Under the pieces are notes generated by a model that was given only the letters and a program-made list of their open reading frames with translations, was not told the origin of the DNA and ran no database searches. A stretch of 64,000 nucleotides of DNA from Methanobrevibacter_A acididurans. Lineage in GTDB: Archaea; Methanobacteriota; Methanobacteria; Methanobacteriales; Methanobacteriaceae. How positions within the stretch are numbered: position 1 is the stretch's first letter; every line of letters starts with the position of its first letter. Location: contig NZ_CP166991.1 in assembly GCF_046197875.1 (NCBI RefSeq), positions 372,001 through 436,000 of the forward strand, in the 5' to 3' direction. This document shows, in pieces, positions 53,931-63,566 of this stretch. Made by a program: the position numbers and the translations under genes.

Positions 53931-54338
53931 ATGGCAACTAAAGTCGTAGAAATTAAAACATTAAAAGTAGGTAAATATATTGTATTAGGTGGAGAAGCAT
54001 CTAAAATTACTAGTTTAACAACATCATCTCCAGGAAAACACGGAGCTGCAAAAGCAAGACTTGAAGCAGTTGGTGTTTTTGATCATCAAAAAAGAAGTAT
54101 AGTTAAACCAGTTAACACTAAAGTAGATATACCTATAATAGATAAAAGAGTAGGACAAATACTTTCTATTCAACCTACAACTATTCAATTAATGGATATG
54201 GAAAATTATGAAACATTAGATCTTCCAGTTCCAGATGAAGAAGACTTAAAAGAACGTCTTGTTGAAGGTGGAGAAGTAGAATATATTCTTGCAATGGGCA
54301 ATATGAAAATTATGAGAACTAAAGGAAGTTCTCGATAA
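53931..54338 (+). CDS. eif5A: Translation factor aIF5A
   Basis: 135 residues. Helps the ribosome through difficult peptide bonds. The modified lysine is K36 in TTSSPGKHGAAKARLEAVGVF; it receives hypusine or deoxyhypusine, derived from polyamine. C-terminal OB-fold with TTIQLMDMENYETLDLPVP. Flanked by pdaD and speB, the genes that make its modifying precursor. TGAGGTTAAAATA precedes the ATG. Confidence 0.96.
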   Translation: MATKVVEIKTLKVGKYIVLGGEASKITSLTTSSPGKHGAAKARLEAVGVFDHQKRSIVKPVNTKVDIPIIDKRVGQILSIQPTTIQLMDMENYETLDLPVPDEEDLKERLVEGGEVEYILAMGNMKIMRTKGSSR

Positions 54339-54460
54339 ATTTTTAAAATAATAAAAATTTTTATAAAAAATTATATAAAAATTACATTTTCTTTTTTTTA
54401 AATTTTTAATATTTACTTCTTTTTAAAAAAATAATTTAAAATATAGGATATTAAAAAAAC

Positions 54461-55372
54461 ATGTTATTTAACACTTATGAACCTTGGAAATTTACATTTG
54501 CACAAGAAACCTCTAATTTAGAAGATATAAAAAATCAAAATTTTCATGATTTATCTAAATCTGGACAATGGGGGATAATAGGTGTTCCATTTGACAGTAC
54601 CTGTTCATACCATAATGGTTCTAGATATGCGCCTCTTGTCATAAGAGAAGCATCTTATGGTTTTGAAAAATTTAACACAAACTTTCAAAAAAATTTAGAT
54701 ACTATTTTTTATGATTTTGGAGATAGCAACATCATAAATGGGAATTGTAAAAAAACATGTGAAATAGTAGAAGAAAATGTCACTGATTTATTAACCAATA
54801 ATATAAATCCTCTTATTATTGGAGGAGAACATAGTCTTACTTTAGGTTCAATAAAAGCTTTAGCAAAATTTTATAATATTTCTGAAATTACAGTTATTCA
54901 TATTGATGCACATAGAGACATTATAGAATCTTATCAAAATGAAAAGTACTCTCATGCAACAATTTTGAGAAGAATTCATGAGTTGAATCCTAAGGAAATA
55001 ATTCAAATTGGTATTAGATCTGCTTCAAAAGAAGAAAATGACTATGTAAAAAATCAGAAAAATATTCAAACTTTCACACCTACGGATTTACAATCAGATT
55101 TTAATAAATTAATAAATTACTTAAAATCAATTAAAGGTCCAATATATTTAACTATAGATATGGATGGATTAGATCCATCTATTGCACCTAGTGTTGGAAA
55201 CCCCACTCCTAATGGTTTAAAATCACAAGATATCGCTGAAGTTATGAAAATTATTTCAAAAAAAGAAATTATAGGTTTTGATTTAATGGAAGTAGCAACT
55301 AATAAATTAGGAGATATTACTGCAGTTTTAGCAGCTAAATTTATATTAGACTTTTTAACATTACTTCCATAA
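54461..55372 (+). CDS. speB: Agmatinase
   Basis: 303 residues of the ureohydrolase family. Manganese ligands are all visible: GGEHSLTLG, VIHIDAHRD (Asp, His, Asp) and LTIDMDGLDPSIAPSVGNPTPNGL. Hydrolyses agmatine to putrescine and urea. Directly follows eif5A, and agmatine comes from PdaD next door, so the three genes connect arginine to polyamines and hypusine. There is no strong ribosome site before the ATG. Confidence 0.93.
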   Translation: MLFNTYEPWKFTFAQETSNLEDIKNQNFHDLSKSGQWGIIGVPFDSTCSYHNGSRYAPLVIREASYGFEKFNTNFQKNLDTIFYDFGDSNIINGNCKKTCEIVEENVTDLLTNNINPLIIGGEHSLTLGSIKALAKFYNISEITVIHIDAHRDIIESYQNEKYSHATILRRIHELNPKEIIQIGIRSASKEENDYVKNQKNIQTFTPTDLQSDFNKLINYLKSIKGPIYLTIDMDGLDPSIAPSVGNPTPNGLKSQDIAEVMKIISKKEIIGFDLMEVATNKLGDITAVLAAKFILDFLTLLP

Positions 55373-55391
55373 AATTTTTAAAAACAATTTT

Positions 55392-55919
55392 TTACCATTT
55401 TTCCCAATGAATTTTATTTTCATCCCACTTATTTTTAATATTCTGATTTCCTTTTGGATGGCCAATTGCTATTAAATTAAAAGGGATTATATTTTTAGGT
55501 AAATTAAAATAATTTTTTAATTTATTCACCCTATTTTCGGAGGGATAAATTCCTGTCCACACACCACCTAAACCTAAAGCTTCTATTGCTAAAAGTATAT
55601 TTTCTGTTGCAGCAGAACAATCTTCAATCCAATAATCTTCAGAATCTTTCAATGTTTTTTTCATATCTCCAGTAACAATGATTCCAGCTTTTGCATTTTT
55701 GAACATTTTTGCATATTCATGTATGTCTGCCATATCGTTAAGTGTATTTTTATTTTGAATTATAATAAAATTCCATGGTTGAAAATTACATGTTGATGGT
55801 GCGGCCATACCAGCTTTTAATATTGTTATTAAATCTTCTTTTTCTATTTGTTCTTCATTATATTGTCTAACACTTTTTCGATTAAGTATATTGTTTAATA
55901 TAATATCTTTTTCATTCAT
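55392..55919 (-). CDS. Nitroreductase family protein
   Basis: 175 residues with ILNRKSVRQYNEEQIEKEDLITILKAGMAAPSTCNFQPWNFIIIQN, which binds FMN, and ALGLGGVWTGIYP toward the C-terminus. FMN-dependent reductase with unknown natural substrate. It is only distantly similar to the nitroreductase at 11.5-12.0 kb. Convergent with speB across 19 nt. Confidence 0.9.
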   Translation of the reverse strand: MNEKDIILNNILNRKSVRQYNEEQIEKEDLITILKAGMAAPSTCNFQPWNFIIIQNKNTLNDMADIHEYAKMFKNAKAGIIVTGDMKKTLKDSEDYWIEDCSAATENILLAIEALGLGGVWTGIYPSENRVNKLKNYFNLPKNIIPFNLIAIGHPKGNQNIKNKWDENKIHWEKW

Positions 55920-56073
55920 TTATCCCACTAACCTTAAAAGTTTTATCAAAAAGATAAAATTTTATATAATACTTTGTATAATATTTAATTATAATTTATT
56001 TTTTTATAAAATAACATATAAAAATTTTTATTTTAATAAATAATATAATAATTTAATTTAAGGAGAGAAATCA

Positions 56074-57321
56074 ATGTACGAACGACAAATTGAACTTTCA
56101 GGCCATATAATTGATTCTTTAGCTTTACCTAAAACTATGGATATTATAATGGATAAAGGTGGAGATTTTGATATTATCAAATTTGATGTTGGAAAAAGAA
56201 AATCAGATATAAGTAGAGCTAAAATGATGGTTTCAGCAGAATCTCCTGATGTTTTAGATAGTATATTAGATGAATTATCTGTTCTTGGTGTTTCAATAGC
56301 TGAGATTAAAGAAGCTAATTTAGTAGCTTCTCCTAAAGATAAAGTAGCTCCTGAGGGATTTTATTCAACTACTAATTATGTCACTCATGTTTTATATAAA
56401 GGAAATTGGTTGCTTGTTAATAACACTGAAATGGATTGTATGATTTTAGTAGATGAAACAAAAGGAAAAGCTTATTGTAAACCTTTAAATGATTTAAAAA
56501 AAGGAGATAAAATTGTTGTAGGTAGAGATGGGATAAAAGTGGCTCCTCCTGAAAGAGTAAGAGGTAAACAAGGTGGATTTGAATTCATGAATAGTGATGT
56601 CTCCTCAGAAAAACCATTATTATCCATTGCTAAAACTATTGCATCTGAAATTAAAGAAATTAAAAGTAAAGGTGGAAAAATTGCTCTTGTAGGTGGTCCA
56701 GCTATTGTTCATACTGGCTCTGCTAAGTTTATAGCTGCATTAATCCGAGAAGGAATAATTGACGTGGTTTTTGCAGGAAATGCATTAGCTACTCATGATA
56801 TTGAATCTGATCAATTTGGAACTTCTTTAGGGATTAATGTTGAAACAGGTGAAATAGTATCTCATGGACATACTCATCATATGAGAGCTATTAATAGAAT
56901 AAATAAATCTGGATCAATTGAAGCCGCAGTTAAAGATGGTACTTTAAAAAGTGGAATTATGTATGAATGTGTTAAAAATAATGTTCCTTTTGTTTTAGCA
57001 GGTTCTATACGTGATGATGGGCCTTTACCGGATGTTATAACTGATACAGCAGAGTCTCAAGCTAAAATGAGATATTATTGCCAAAAAATCGATATGTGTC
57101 TAATGGTCTCTACAATGTTACATTCTATTGCTACAGGTAATATGTTATCTGCTAAAGTAAAAAGTATATGTATAGATATTAACCCTTCAACAGTTACAAA
57201 ACTTGCTGATCGTGGAAGTGCTCAAGTAATGCGTGTTGTAACAGATATTGGTGCATTTTTACCAGTTCTTTATGAATGTTTACATGAAGACAGTTTTATT
57301 TCTGAAAATTTACCAAAATAA
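56074..57321 (+). CDS. Archaeal ornithine cyclodeaminase (TIGR00300 / LOR-SDH-like)
   Basis: 415 residues. Opens RQIELSGHIIDSLALPKTMDIIMDKGGDFDIIKFDVGKRKSDISRA-type text, and has LVGGPAIVHTG, FAGNALATHDIESDQFGTSLG and a closing CIDINPSTVTKLADRGSAQVMRVVTDIGAFLP, all typical of the archaeal family that converts ornithine to proline plus ammonia. This is not the bacterial OCD fold. GGAGAGA lies before the ATG. Its arginine-family substrate fits the neighbouring arginine/agmatine genes. Confidence 0.87.
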   Translation: MYERQIELSGHIIDSLALPKTMDIIMDKGGDFDIIKFDVGKRKSDISRAKMMVSAESPDVLDSILDELSVLGVSIAEIKEANLVASPKDKVAPEGFYSTTNYVTHVLYKGNWLLVNNTEMDCMILVDETKGKAYCKPLNDLKKGDKIVVGRDGIKVAPPERVRGKQGGFEFMNSDVSSEKPLLSIAKTIASEIKEIKSKGGKIALVGGPAIVHTGSAKFIAALIREGIIDVVFAGNALATHDIESDQFGTSLGINVETGEIVSHGHTHHMRAINRINKSGSIEAAVKDGTLKSGIMYECVKNNVPFVLAGSIRDDGPLPDVITDTAESQAKMRYYCQKIDMCLMVSTMLHSIATGNMLSAKVKSICIDINPSTVTKLADRGSAQVMRVVTDIGAFLPVLYECLHEDSFISENLPK

Positions 57322-57380
57322 ATTAAATTAATTCTATTTTTTTATTTTTCAATTTTTATTTAAAAGAGGTTATTTTTCTT

Positions 57381-59099
57381 ATGAATTCTAAGATTAAAGT
57401 TAATATTCTAGATTTTAATTTAGATGATATTTACCCTGCTGAAATTCTTATTGAAGATGGTTTTATTTCTAATATTTCTAAATTAGATTTTAATGAACCA
57501 TTAAATTATGAAGGAATTCTTCTTCCAGGATTTATAGACAGTCATATTCATATTGAATCTACAATGTTATCTCCAGCTAATTTCGCAAAGGCTGTTTTGC
57601 CTTTTGGAACTACTTCTGTAGTGGCGGATCCTCATGAAATAGCTAATGTTTTAGGTGTTAAAGGTATTGAATTCATGATTTCAAATGGAAAAAATGTTCC
57701 ATTTGATTTTTATTTTTCAGCACCTTCTTGTGTTCCCGCTACTAATTTTGAAACTAATGGTGCTAATATTGATGTTGAAACAATTAAAGAATTGTTTAAA
57801 CTCCCAAATGTTATTTGTCTTGGTGAAATGATGAATTTTCCCGGAGTTATTAATAATGATTTAGGTGTTAATTTGAAGTTAGATTTAGCTAACAAATTAA
57901 GTGTTCCTATTGATGGTCATGCTCCTTTATTAAATGGTGAAGATTTAATAAAATATGTGTCTAAAGGTATAAGTACTGATCATGAATGTAGTAGTTTTGA
58001 TGAAGCTATAGAAAAAAAACATCTAGGTATGAAAATCATGGTTCGTGAAGGTTCTTCTGCTAAAAATATGGATGCTCTTTTTAATATTAATAATCGTATA
58101 AAGTATTGGACAAGTGAATCTAAATTTGGAAACATTTCCATAGATGATTATGAAAAACTATTAAAACATCCAATATTTGATTTTTTAGTAAGTGATGATA
58201 AAAACCCTATAGACTTAAAAAAAGGCCATTTAAACCAACTAATAAAAAAAGCAATTAACTATGATATAGAACCGATTGAAGCAATAAAAATGGTAACATT
58301 AAACCCTGCAAACCACTATCATTTAAATGCTGGTGAAATATCTGTTGGTAAAAAAGCAAATTTTACGTTAGTGAATAATTTAAAAGATTTAGACATTAAA
58401 TTAACTATAGTAAACGGTAAAATAGTTGCTAAAAATGGGAAATCACTTTTCAAAGTAAAAAAACCAAAAATATCAAACACGTTTAATGTAAATCTTAAAA
58501 AACCAGAAGATTTTGATATAAAAACAAAAAAAAATAATTATGTAAATGTAAAAATAATTGAAGCTTTTAATGGAGAATTAATTACAAACTCAATTATAGA
58601 TACCTTAAAAATTGAAAACAATATAATACAATCTGACACTAAAAAAGACATATTAAAAATAAGTGTAGTAGAACGTTACGGTCATAATCATGTGTCAAAC
58701 GGTTTTATAAAAGGATTTGGTATTAAAAAAGGAGCAATTGCAACATCAATATCTCATGATTCTCACAATATAATAACTATTGGTACTAATTCAATAGACA
58801 TGGCAAAAGCTGTAAATAAATTAATTCAAAATCATGGAGGATTAACAGTTTCTTATAATAATACTCAAAAAAGTTTAAAATTACCAATTGCAGGATTAAT
58901 GAGTAATGAAAATATAGAAATAGTATCTACAAATTTTGAAAATATGAAAAATTTAGTTCAAAAATTAGGTTCAAAATTAGATGACCCTTTCATGACATTA
59001 TCTTTCATGGCATTACTTGTTATCCCTGATTTAAAATTATCAGATAAAGGTTTATTCAGCCTAAATGAGTTTGATTTCGTAAATTTAATACAAAATTAA
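57381..59099 (+). CDS. ade: Adenine deaminase
   Basis: 572 residues of the amidohydrolase family: LPGFIDSHIHIESTMLSPANFAKAVLPFGTTSVVADPHEIANVLG at the metal site, IDGHAPLLNG, FLVSDDKNP with the metal Asp, and MVTLNPANHYHLN. Deaminates adenine to hypoxanthine with metal ions. Length agrees with the long Ade form. AGAGGTTATTTTTCTT precedes the ATG. Same strand as the ornithine cyclodeaminase gene, 59 nt away. Confidence 0.95.
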   Translation: MNSKIKVNILDFNLDDIYPAEILIEDGFISNISKLDFNEPLNYEGILLPGFIDSHIHIESTMLSPANFAKAVLPFGTTSVVADPHEIANVLGVKGIEFMISNGKNVPFDFYFSAPSCVPATNFETNGANIDVETIKELFKLPNVICLGEMMNFPGVINNDLGVNLKLDLANKLSVPIDGHAPLLNGEDLIKYVSKGISTDHECSSFDEAIEKKHLGMKIMVREGSSAKNMDALFNINNRIKYWTSESKFGNISIDDYEKLLKHPIFDFLVSDDKNPIDLKKGHLNQLIKKAINYDIEPIEAIKMVTLNPANHYHLNAGEISVGKKANFTLVNNLKDLDIKLTIVNGKIVAKNGKSLFKVKKPKISNTFNVNLKKPEDFDIKTKKNNYVNVKIIEAFNGELITNSIIDTLKIENNIIQSDTKKDILKISVVERYGHNHVSNGFIKGFGIKKGAIATSISHDSHNIITIGTNSIDMAKAVNKLIQNHGGLTVSYNNTQKSLKLPIAGLMSNENIEIVSTNFENMKNLVQKLGSKLDDPFMTLSFMALLVIPDLKLSDKGLFSLNEFDFVNLIQN

Positions 59100-59107
59100 G
59101 TTTAAGT

Positions 59108-59740
59108 TTAAATTTCATATCCTTTATTTTTTAAACTTTTTTTAATCATTTTCATAGCTTCTTTATCCTGTTTACTACCAACTTTATTTATAACTCTACT
59201 ATTCTCATTAAAACGTCCTAAAAAATAATCTAATTTCTCACCTTTCACTTTATCAACTCTACTATAATTTACAAGTGATTCAATAATACAATGAATACCA
59301 CGATTAATTGCAACAACATCACTTTTGTTTTTAGTAATATCACTCACATTAGAACAAATATATGTTGATTCAACAGGTTTTATAGGATCATCTTTTTTAA
59401 TAAAATTTTTTGTATTATCAACACTAGCTTTAAAATACGCATCAACATCTTTCAATATTAATGAATCCTTATTAACATAATATTCAGATGGAATATTGTT
59501 AATAATAGCTAAAGTAAAATAAATAGGATTAGATGTAATATTAACCATAAACTCTTTATTTTTAAGAATATTATTTAAAGTTGTACTTCCTTGAAAGATA
59601 TGATTAACAATTTGGTTTGTTCCTTTAACTATTGTCCCAAAAGGTGCAGCATTTTGACTACCATCATTATTTTTACTAGTTAAGATTACTTCATATTGTT
59701 GCCCATGATTCATTCCAATATCTTTAAGAGTCATTACCAT
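59108..59740 (-). CDS. DUF447 family flavin-binding-like protein
   Basis: 210 residues. Begins with a split-barrel, flavin-reductase-like domain (YEVILTSKNNDGSQNAAPFGTIVKG, FQGSTTLNNILKNKEFMVNIT), then AINRGIHCIIESLVNYSRVDKVKGEKL. Matches DUF447, archaeal proteins that probably bind FMN. No catalytic assignment is possible. Convergent with ade across 8 nt. ATG at 59740 or 59734; no strong ribosome site. Confidence 0.83.
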   Translation of the reverse strand: MVMTLKDIGMNHGQQYEVILTSKNNDGSQNAAPFGTIVKGTNQIVNHIFQGSTTLNNILKNKEFMVNITSNPIYFTLAIINNIPSEYYVNKDSLILKDVDAYFKASVDNTKNFIKKDDPIKPVESTYICSNVSDITKNKSDVVAINRGIHCIIESLVNYSRVDKVKGEKLDYFLGRFNENSRVINKVGSKQDKEAMKMIKKSLKNKGYEI

Positions 59741-59940
59741 ATTTTTTCAAACCTATAAAATTTTCATAAAATATAATTAATATTTTGATTAATAATACTT
59801 TTATAATTTTTTAAAACTTATATAATTTAATTACTTTTTTATATTAGTTACTACAAAAATAAATTATAATATTATTAAAATATATTTAAAAATACCACCA
59901 TTACAAATTTTTAAAAATTAATTATACTGAAGGAATATTT

Positions 59941-60948
59941 ATGGTTTATAAAATGCGTACAGAACTGTTAGAACAACCCAACGCTTTAAGAAAAACTTTT
60001 AAAGAAGAATCTTCTAACATGAAAAGAATTTCAAAAGAGTTAGAAGATGTGGATAAAATATATTTAGTTGGTTGTGGAAGTTCATTATCTACACTTTATT
60101 CAGTTCGTGATGCTTTAGGTATGGTTTCAGATTTCCCTGTAGTTGTTGCTACAGGTTATGAATTTACTTATAGTAAAAATTTAGGCGATCAAAATGCCGC
60201 TGCAATTTTCGCATCACAGTCAGGAGAAACTGCTGACACTTTAGCTGGTTTGAAAAAAGCTAATGAATTAGGTTTTAATACTATTTCAATTTCAAATGAA
60301 CAAAATAGTTCTATGTTAAAAGAAGCTAAAAATCCTATTTTAACTAGAGGAGATAAAGAAGAAGCTATATTAGGGACTAAAACATATGTTACACAATTAG
60401 CTTGTCTTTATTACCTTTTATTTGCATCATCTAATTATGAGAAAAAAAATGAAATATTAAATGATTTAAATAGATTACCTGATCTAATTGAAGAACTATT
60501 AAAAACAACTGAAGAAGAAAATAAAAAATTAGCTGAAAAATATAAAGATGAAGATATCTTTTACTGCTTAGGTGGTGGACCTAATTTTGGTTTAGCTTAT
60601 AAATTAGCTATGACTATGCTTATGGAAGGGGCAATTAAACACGCTTGCCCATTATATGCTGCGGAATTTCGTCATGGTTTAATTGAAAGAGCAGAAAAAG
60701 ATGTTCCTATGATATTTTTGGAAGCTAATTATCCAGTAGATGCTTTAACTGAAAAGGCAATAAATTTTTCAAATAAATTGGAATGTAAAACTATTACATA
60801 TAGATTAAAGGATTATGCAAACATTAATGATTTACTTGCACCTCTTATTTTAGTAGTTCCTTTAGAATGGTTTGTATATTATCTTGCTCACTTTAATGGT
60901 GAAAATCCGGGGAGTACTAGACATATAGGTAAAGTTCGTTATGAATAA
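59941..60948 (+). CDS. SIS-domain sugar isomerase-like protein (GlmS/FrlB-like)
   Basis: 335 residues, two SIS domains in tandem. KIYLVGCGSSLSTLYSVRDAL and AAIFASQSGETADTLAGLKKANELG cover the first; CLGGGPNFGLAYKLAMTMLMEGAIKHACPLYAAEFRHG the second, with Glu and His in the expected isomerase positions. It lacks the N-terminal glutaminase domain of GlmS, so it may be an ammonia- or deglycase-type aldose-ketose isomerase working on hexosamine phosphate. GAAGGAATATTT lies before the ATG. Confidence 0.85.
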   Translation: MVYKMRTELLEQPNALRKTFKEESSNMKRISKELEDVDKIYLVGCGSSLSTLYSVRDALGMVSDFPVVVATGYEFTYSKNLGDQNAAAIFASQSGETADTLAGLKKANELGFNTISISNEQNSSMLKEAKNPILTRGDKEEAILGTKTYVTQLACLYYLLFASSNYEKKNEILNDLNRLPDLIEELLKTTEEENKKLAEKYKDEDIFYCLGGGPNFGLAYKLAMTMLMEGAIKHACPLYAAEFRHGLIERAEKDVPMIFLEANYPVDALTEKAINFSNKLECKTITYRLKDYANINDLLAPLILVVPLEWFVYYLAHFNGENPGSTRHIGKVRYE

Positions 60949-61073
60949 AAAGTTTTAAACTTTTTATTTTTAAAATCTTTTTTTTAAATAAGAATTAATA
61001 ATTTACAAATAAAAAAATAAGAACTATTTTTTTAATTAAAAAATAGTTAGAAAAAATTTAATTTTATATCTAA

Positions 61074-61643
61074 TTATTCTAAATCAACTGTGTATTTTTC
61101 TTCTTGAACTTTAGGAATTTCTAAGAAGATAGTACCTGCATTTGCTTTTGCAGAAATTTCTTTTATTTTTATTTTTGCAGGTAATCTAACTGATCTTTTA
61201 GCTTCACCAGTTTTTCTACCTTTAATTAAAAATTCAGGTTGAACATCAGACGGTTTTTCAATGTCTTCAAGTGTTGATGGGAAATTTGCTTTAATTGTAA
61301 TTTCATTTTCAGATGCTTCAATTTCAATTTGATCTTTTTCAACACCAGGTAAATCTACTTTTAAGTAATAACAATCACTTACATCTATTAAATCTAAATC
61401 AAGTTTGGAAGGGGTTGTTTCTTTATAATCTTGGATTTTTCCATCCATAGTTTTTTGAACTCCTCTCATACTTACCATTAAATCTTCCATGGATTTTCCA
61501 AGGTCTGTAGATACTCTATCAACAACATTTTTACCTATTTCAGCTCTTTTTTCTACTCTTTCTTTTCCAGTATTAATATCTTCTTTCACTTTTTCTCTGT
61601 GAAGATGTGGTTTTTCTTCATTTTGTTGTTCGTTTTCAACCAT
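61074..61643 (-). CDS. Hsp20 / alpha-crystallin family small heat shock protein
   Basis: 189 residues from the ATG at 61643, 10 nt from AAGGAG; an in-frame TTG at 61652 lies too close. A long charged N-terminus (1-85, rich in Glu and Lys) precedes the alpha-crystallin domain (YYLKVDLPGVEKDQIEIEASENEITIKANF, then GEAKRSVRLPAKIKIKEISAKANAGTIFLEIPK). Prevents aggregation of unfolded proteins. No usual I-x-I tail after the domain, though EEKYTVDLE may substitute. Confidence 0.92.
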   Translation of the reverse strand: MVENEQQNEEKPHLHREKVKEDINTGKERVEKRAEIGKNVVDRVSTDLGKSMEDLMVSMRGVQKTMDGKIQDYKETTPSKLDLDLIDVSDCYYLKVDLPGVEKDQIEIEASENEITIKANFPSTLEDIEKPSDVQPEFLIKGRKTGEAKRSVRLPAKIKIKEISAKANAGTIFLEIPKVQEEKYTVDLE

Positions 61644-61786
61644 TAAAATCAAACTCCTTAAAATTTATTACATTTTATTTATATTTTTATTTATTAAATT
61701 TTTTTGCATTATATTAAATAACTTTAAGTTACTTTATTATATTTAAAACTTTTGTTTTATTAATTTTCAAAATTTAATACATTTAG

Positions 61787-62809
61787 TTAATAATCGTCAT
61801 TGTTTCTATCAATTTTTTTGACAGAATCAAAAACTTTTAATATTTTATCAATACCTTCTCCTTCTGATGCAGATATTAATAATGGATTGTCATTCATTTT
61901 TATAAATTTATCAATATAATCAAATCTATCAGAACCAGTTTCATATCCTGCAATATCAATTTTATTAAATAAAACAATTATTGGAGCACTGAAAACTTTT
62001 TGAATTTCTGTTAATAAATTATTTTGATGTTCTAAAGTATAACCACAAGTCTCAGATGCATCAAAGATGAATAAAATAGCATCAGCTAAATCTTCAAGAG
62101 CAACCATAGCATTCATTTCAATATCATTCATATCAACAATAGGACGATCTAATAATCCTGGGGTGTCAATAATTTGGATTTGTTTCCAATTTCTTTCAAT
62201 ATGTCCAATTTGAATTCCTTTTGTAGTAAATGGGTAATCAGCAACTTCAGGTTCTGCATCTGTTAATTGACGAAGTAAAGTTGATTTTCCTACATTTGGG
62301 AAACCTGCAATTACAATACTTGTAGCATCAAAATCGATAGTTGGCATGTTACGTAATTGACTTTTAGCAAAATCTAAAAAATCTAAATCTTTACTAATCT
62401 TTTTAGCTACACTAGCAACACGACCATAAGCTTGACTTCTAAGTTGTGAAGCCTTCTCTGGAGGATATCTTCTAATTTTTTTAGAATAATCCCTTTCTAA
62501 TTGGCTTATAATACCATATGCCCAATTTAAAGCACCTAATGATTTTTTCAAATCATCAATACCTACAGTTATATCAATATAATCTTGGTAAAATATAGGT
62601 AAATCTTCAACAGTTGGTGTTCGATCATTTATCATTTTTAACCGATCTTTAATTACTTGGCATGCAGTTACTACTCTAACTTCTTCAATTCGTTTAGGCT
62701 TTAATCTTCTAGGCATTTTTGATGATCTAACTTCATCAGCAGCCTTTTTCCCTCTTCTAAATCCTTTATCTAAAAGTTCATCTGGAGTAGGGATTGTTGG
62801 TATCATCAT
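61787..62809 (-). CDS. NOG1-like OBG-family GTPase
   Basis: 340 residues. N-terminal helical NOG1N-type domain (1-150), then a G domain: GFPNVGKST (G1), DYPFTTKGI (G2/G3 region), IIDTPGLLDRP (G3), FNKIDIA (G4) and SASEGEGI (G5). Probably assists large-subunit ribosome assembly as NOG1 does in eukaryotes. Start chosen at ATG 62809 after AGTGATAATT; GTG at 62818 is part of that site. Confidence 0.93.
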   Translation of the reverse strand: MMIPTIPTPDELLDKGFRRGKKAADEVRSSKMPRRLKPKRIEEVRVVTACQVIKDRLKMINDRTPTVEDLPIFYQDYIDITVGIDDLKKSLGALNWAYGIISQLERDYSKKIRRYPPEKASQLRSQAYGRVASVAKKISKDLDFLDFAKSQLRNMPTIDFDATSIVIAGFPNVGKSTLLRQLTDAEPEVADYPFTTKGIQIGHIERNWKQIQIIDTPGLLDRPIVDMNDIEMNAMVALEDLADAILFIFDASETCGYTLEHQNNLLTEIQKVFSAPIIVLFNKIDIAGYETGSDRFDYIDKFIKMNDNPLLISASEGEGIDKILKVFDSVKKIDRNNDDY

Positions 62810-62974
62810 AATTATCACTAATAATCTTTTCTGTAAATATTTATTAAATTTTGTAAAAATTTTTTATTTCATAATTTAAAATAATAAAAAATAGTGCTTA
62901 ATATTTAATTATGTTTTAAATATATATAAAATTAATATAAAAAAATAGAATTTTAAAAAAATTTTAAAAATTTT

Positions 62975-63541
62975 TTATTCTTTAAAAATTTCTCCTTGAA
63001 ATTTAAATATTTCAATATTGGAATCTTTTTTCCAAGTATCCGGATATAATCCTGCTTTAAGGCAGGTATGTGATAAAAATTCTTCTTTTCCCATATTAAA
63101 TTCTGTTGCTACTTGTGGTAAAAGTAATCCACTATTAAAACCTTTTTTAATAATTAACCCATCTTCACCTAAATTAATCTTTTCAGGATATTCAGAACTT
63201 TCTAAAACATCTATTAATTCAGGTTTTGTTAAAACTGTAATTTCTAAATTAATCTTTTCTAATTCTTCATTTTTAAGCACAGGAAATCTAGGGTCAGCTG
63301 TTGCTGCAGATATGGCTACATCAATAAGTGCTGAAATTAATGGCTTAATAGGTTCAGGATAACCAATACATCCTCTTAGCTCTGAATTTTCATTTATTGT
63401 ACAAAAAACCCCTAAATCTTCTTTTAGATGTTCGGGACAATCTTGGGGTATGTCAATTTTTACATTTTTATTTATCATATCTTCAATAGCTTTTCGAGCA
63501 ATTTTTAATAAATATTTTCCATCATTTTCACTTATTGTCAT
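62975..63541 (-). CDS. AMMECR1 domain protein
   Basis: 188 residues from the ATG at 63541 (MTISENDGKYLLKIARKAIEDMI). Conserved hexapeptide-type LRGCIGYPEP near 70-80 and PRFPVLKNEELEKINLEITVLTKPELI are diagnostic. GLLLPQVATEF and FLSHTCLKAG close the domain. Function unknown; the family is found in all three domains. A longer in-frame reading from 63592 would overlap tldD and is unlikely. Confidence 0.92.
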   Translation of the reverse strand: MTISENDGKYLLKIARKAIEDMINKNVKIDIPQDCPEHLKEDLGVFCTINENSELRGCIGYPEPIKPLISALIDVAISAATADPRFPVLKNEELEKINLEITVLTKPELIDVLESSEYPEKINLGEDGLIIKKGFNSGLLLPQVATEFNMGKEEFLSHTCLKAGLYPDTWKKDSNIEIFKFQGEIFKE

Positions 63542-63566
63542 TTTTATCAAGCCCCTTATAATTTTT

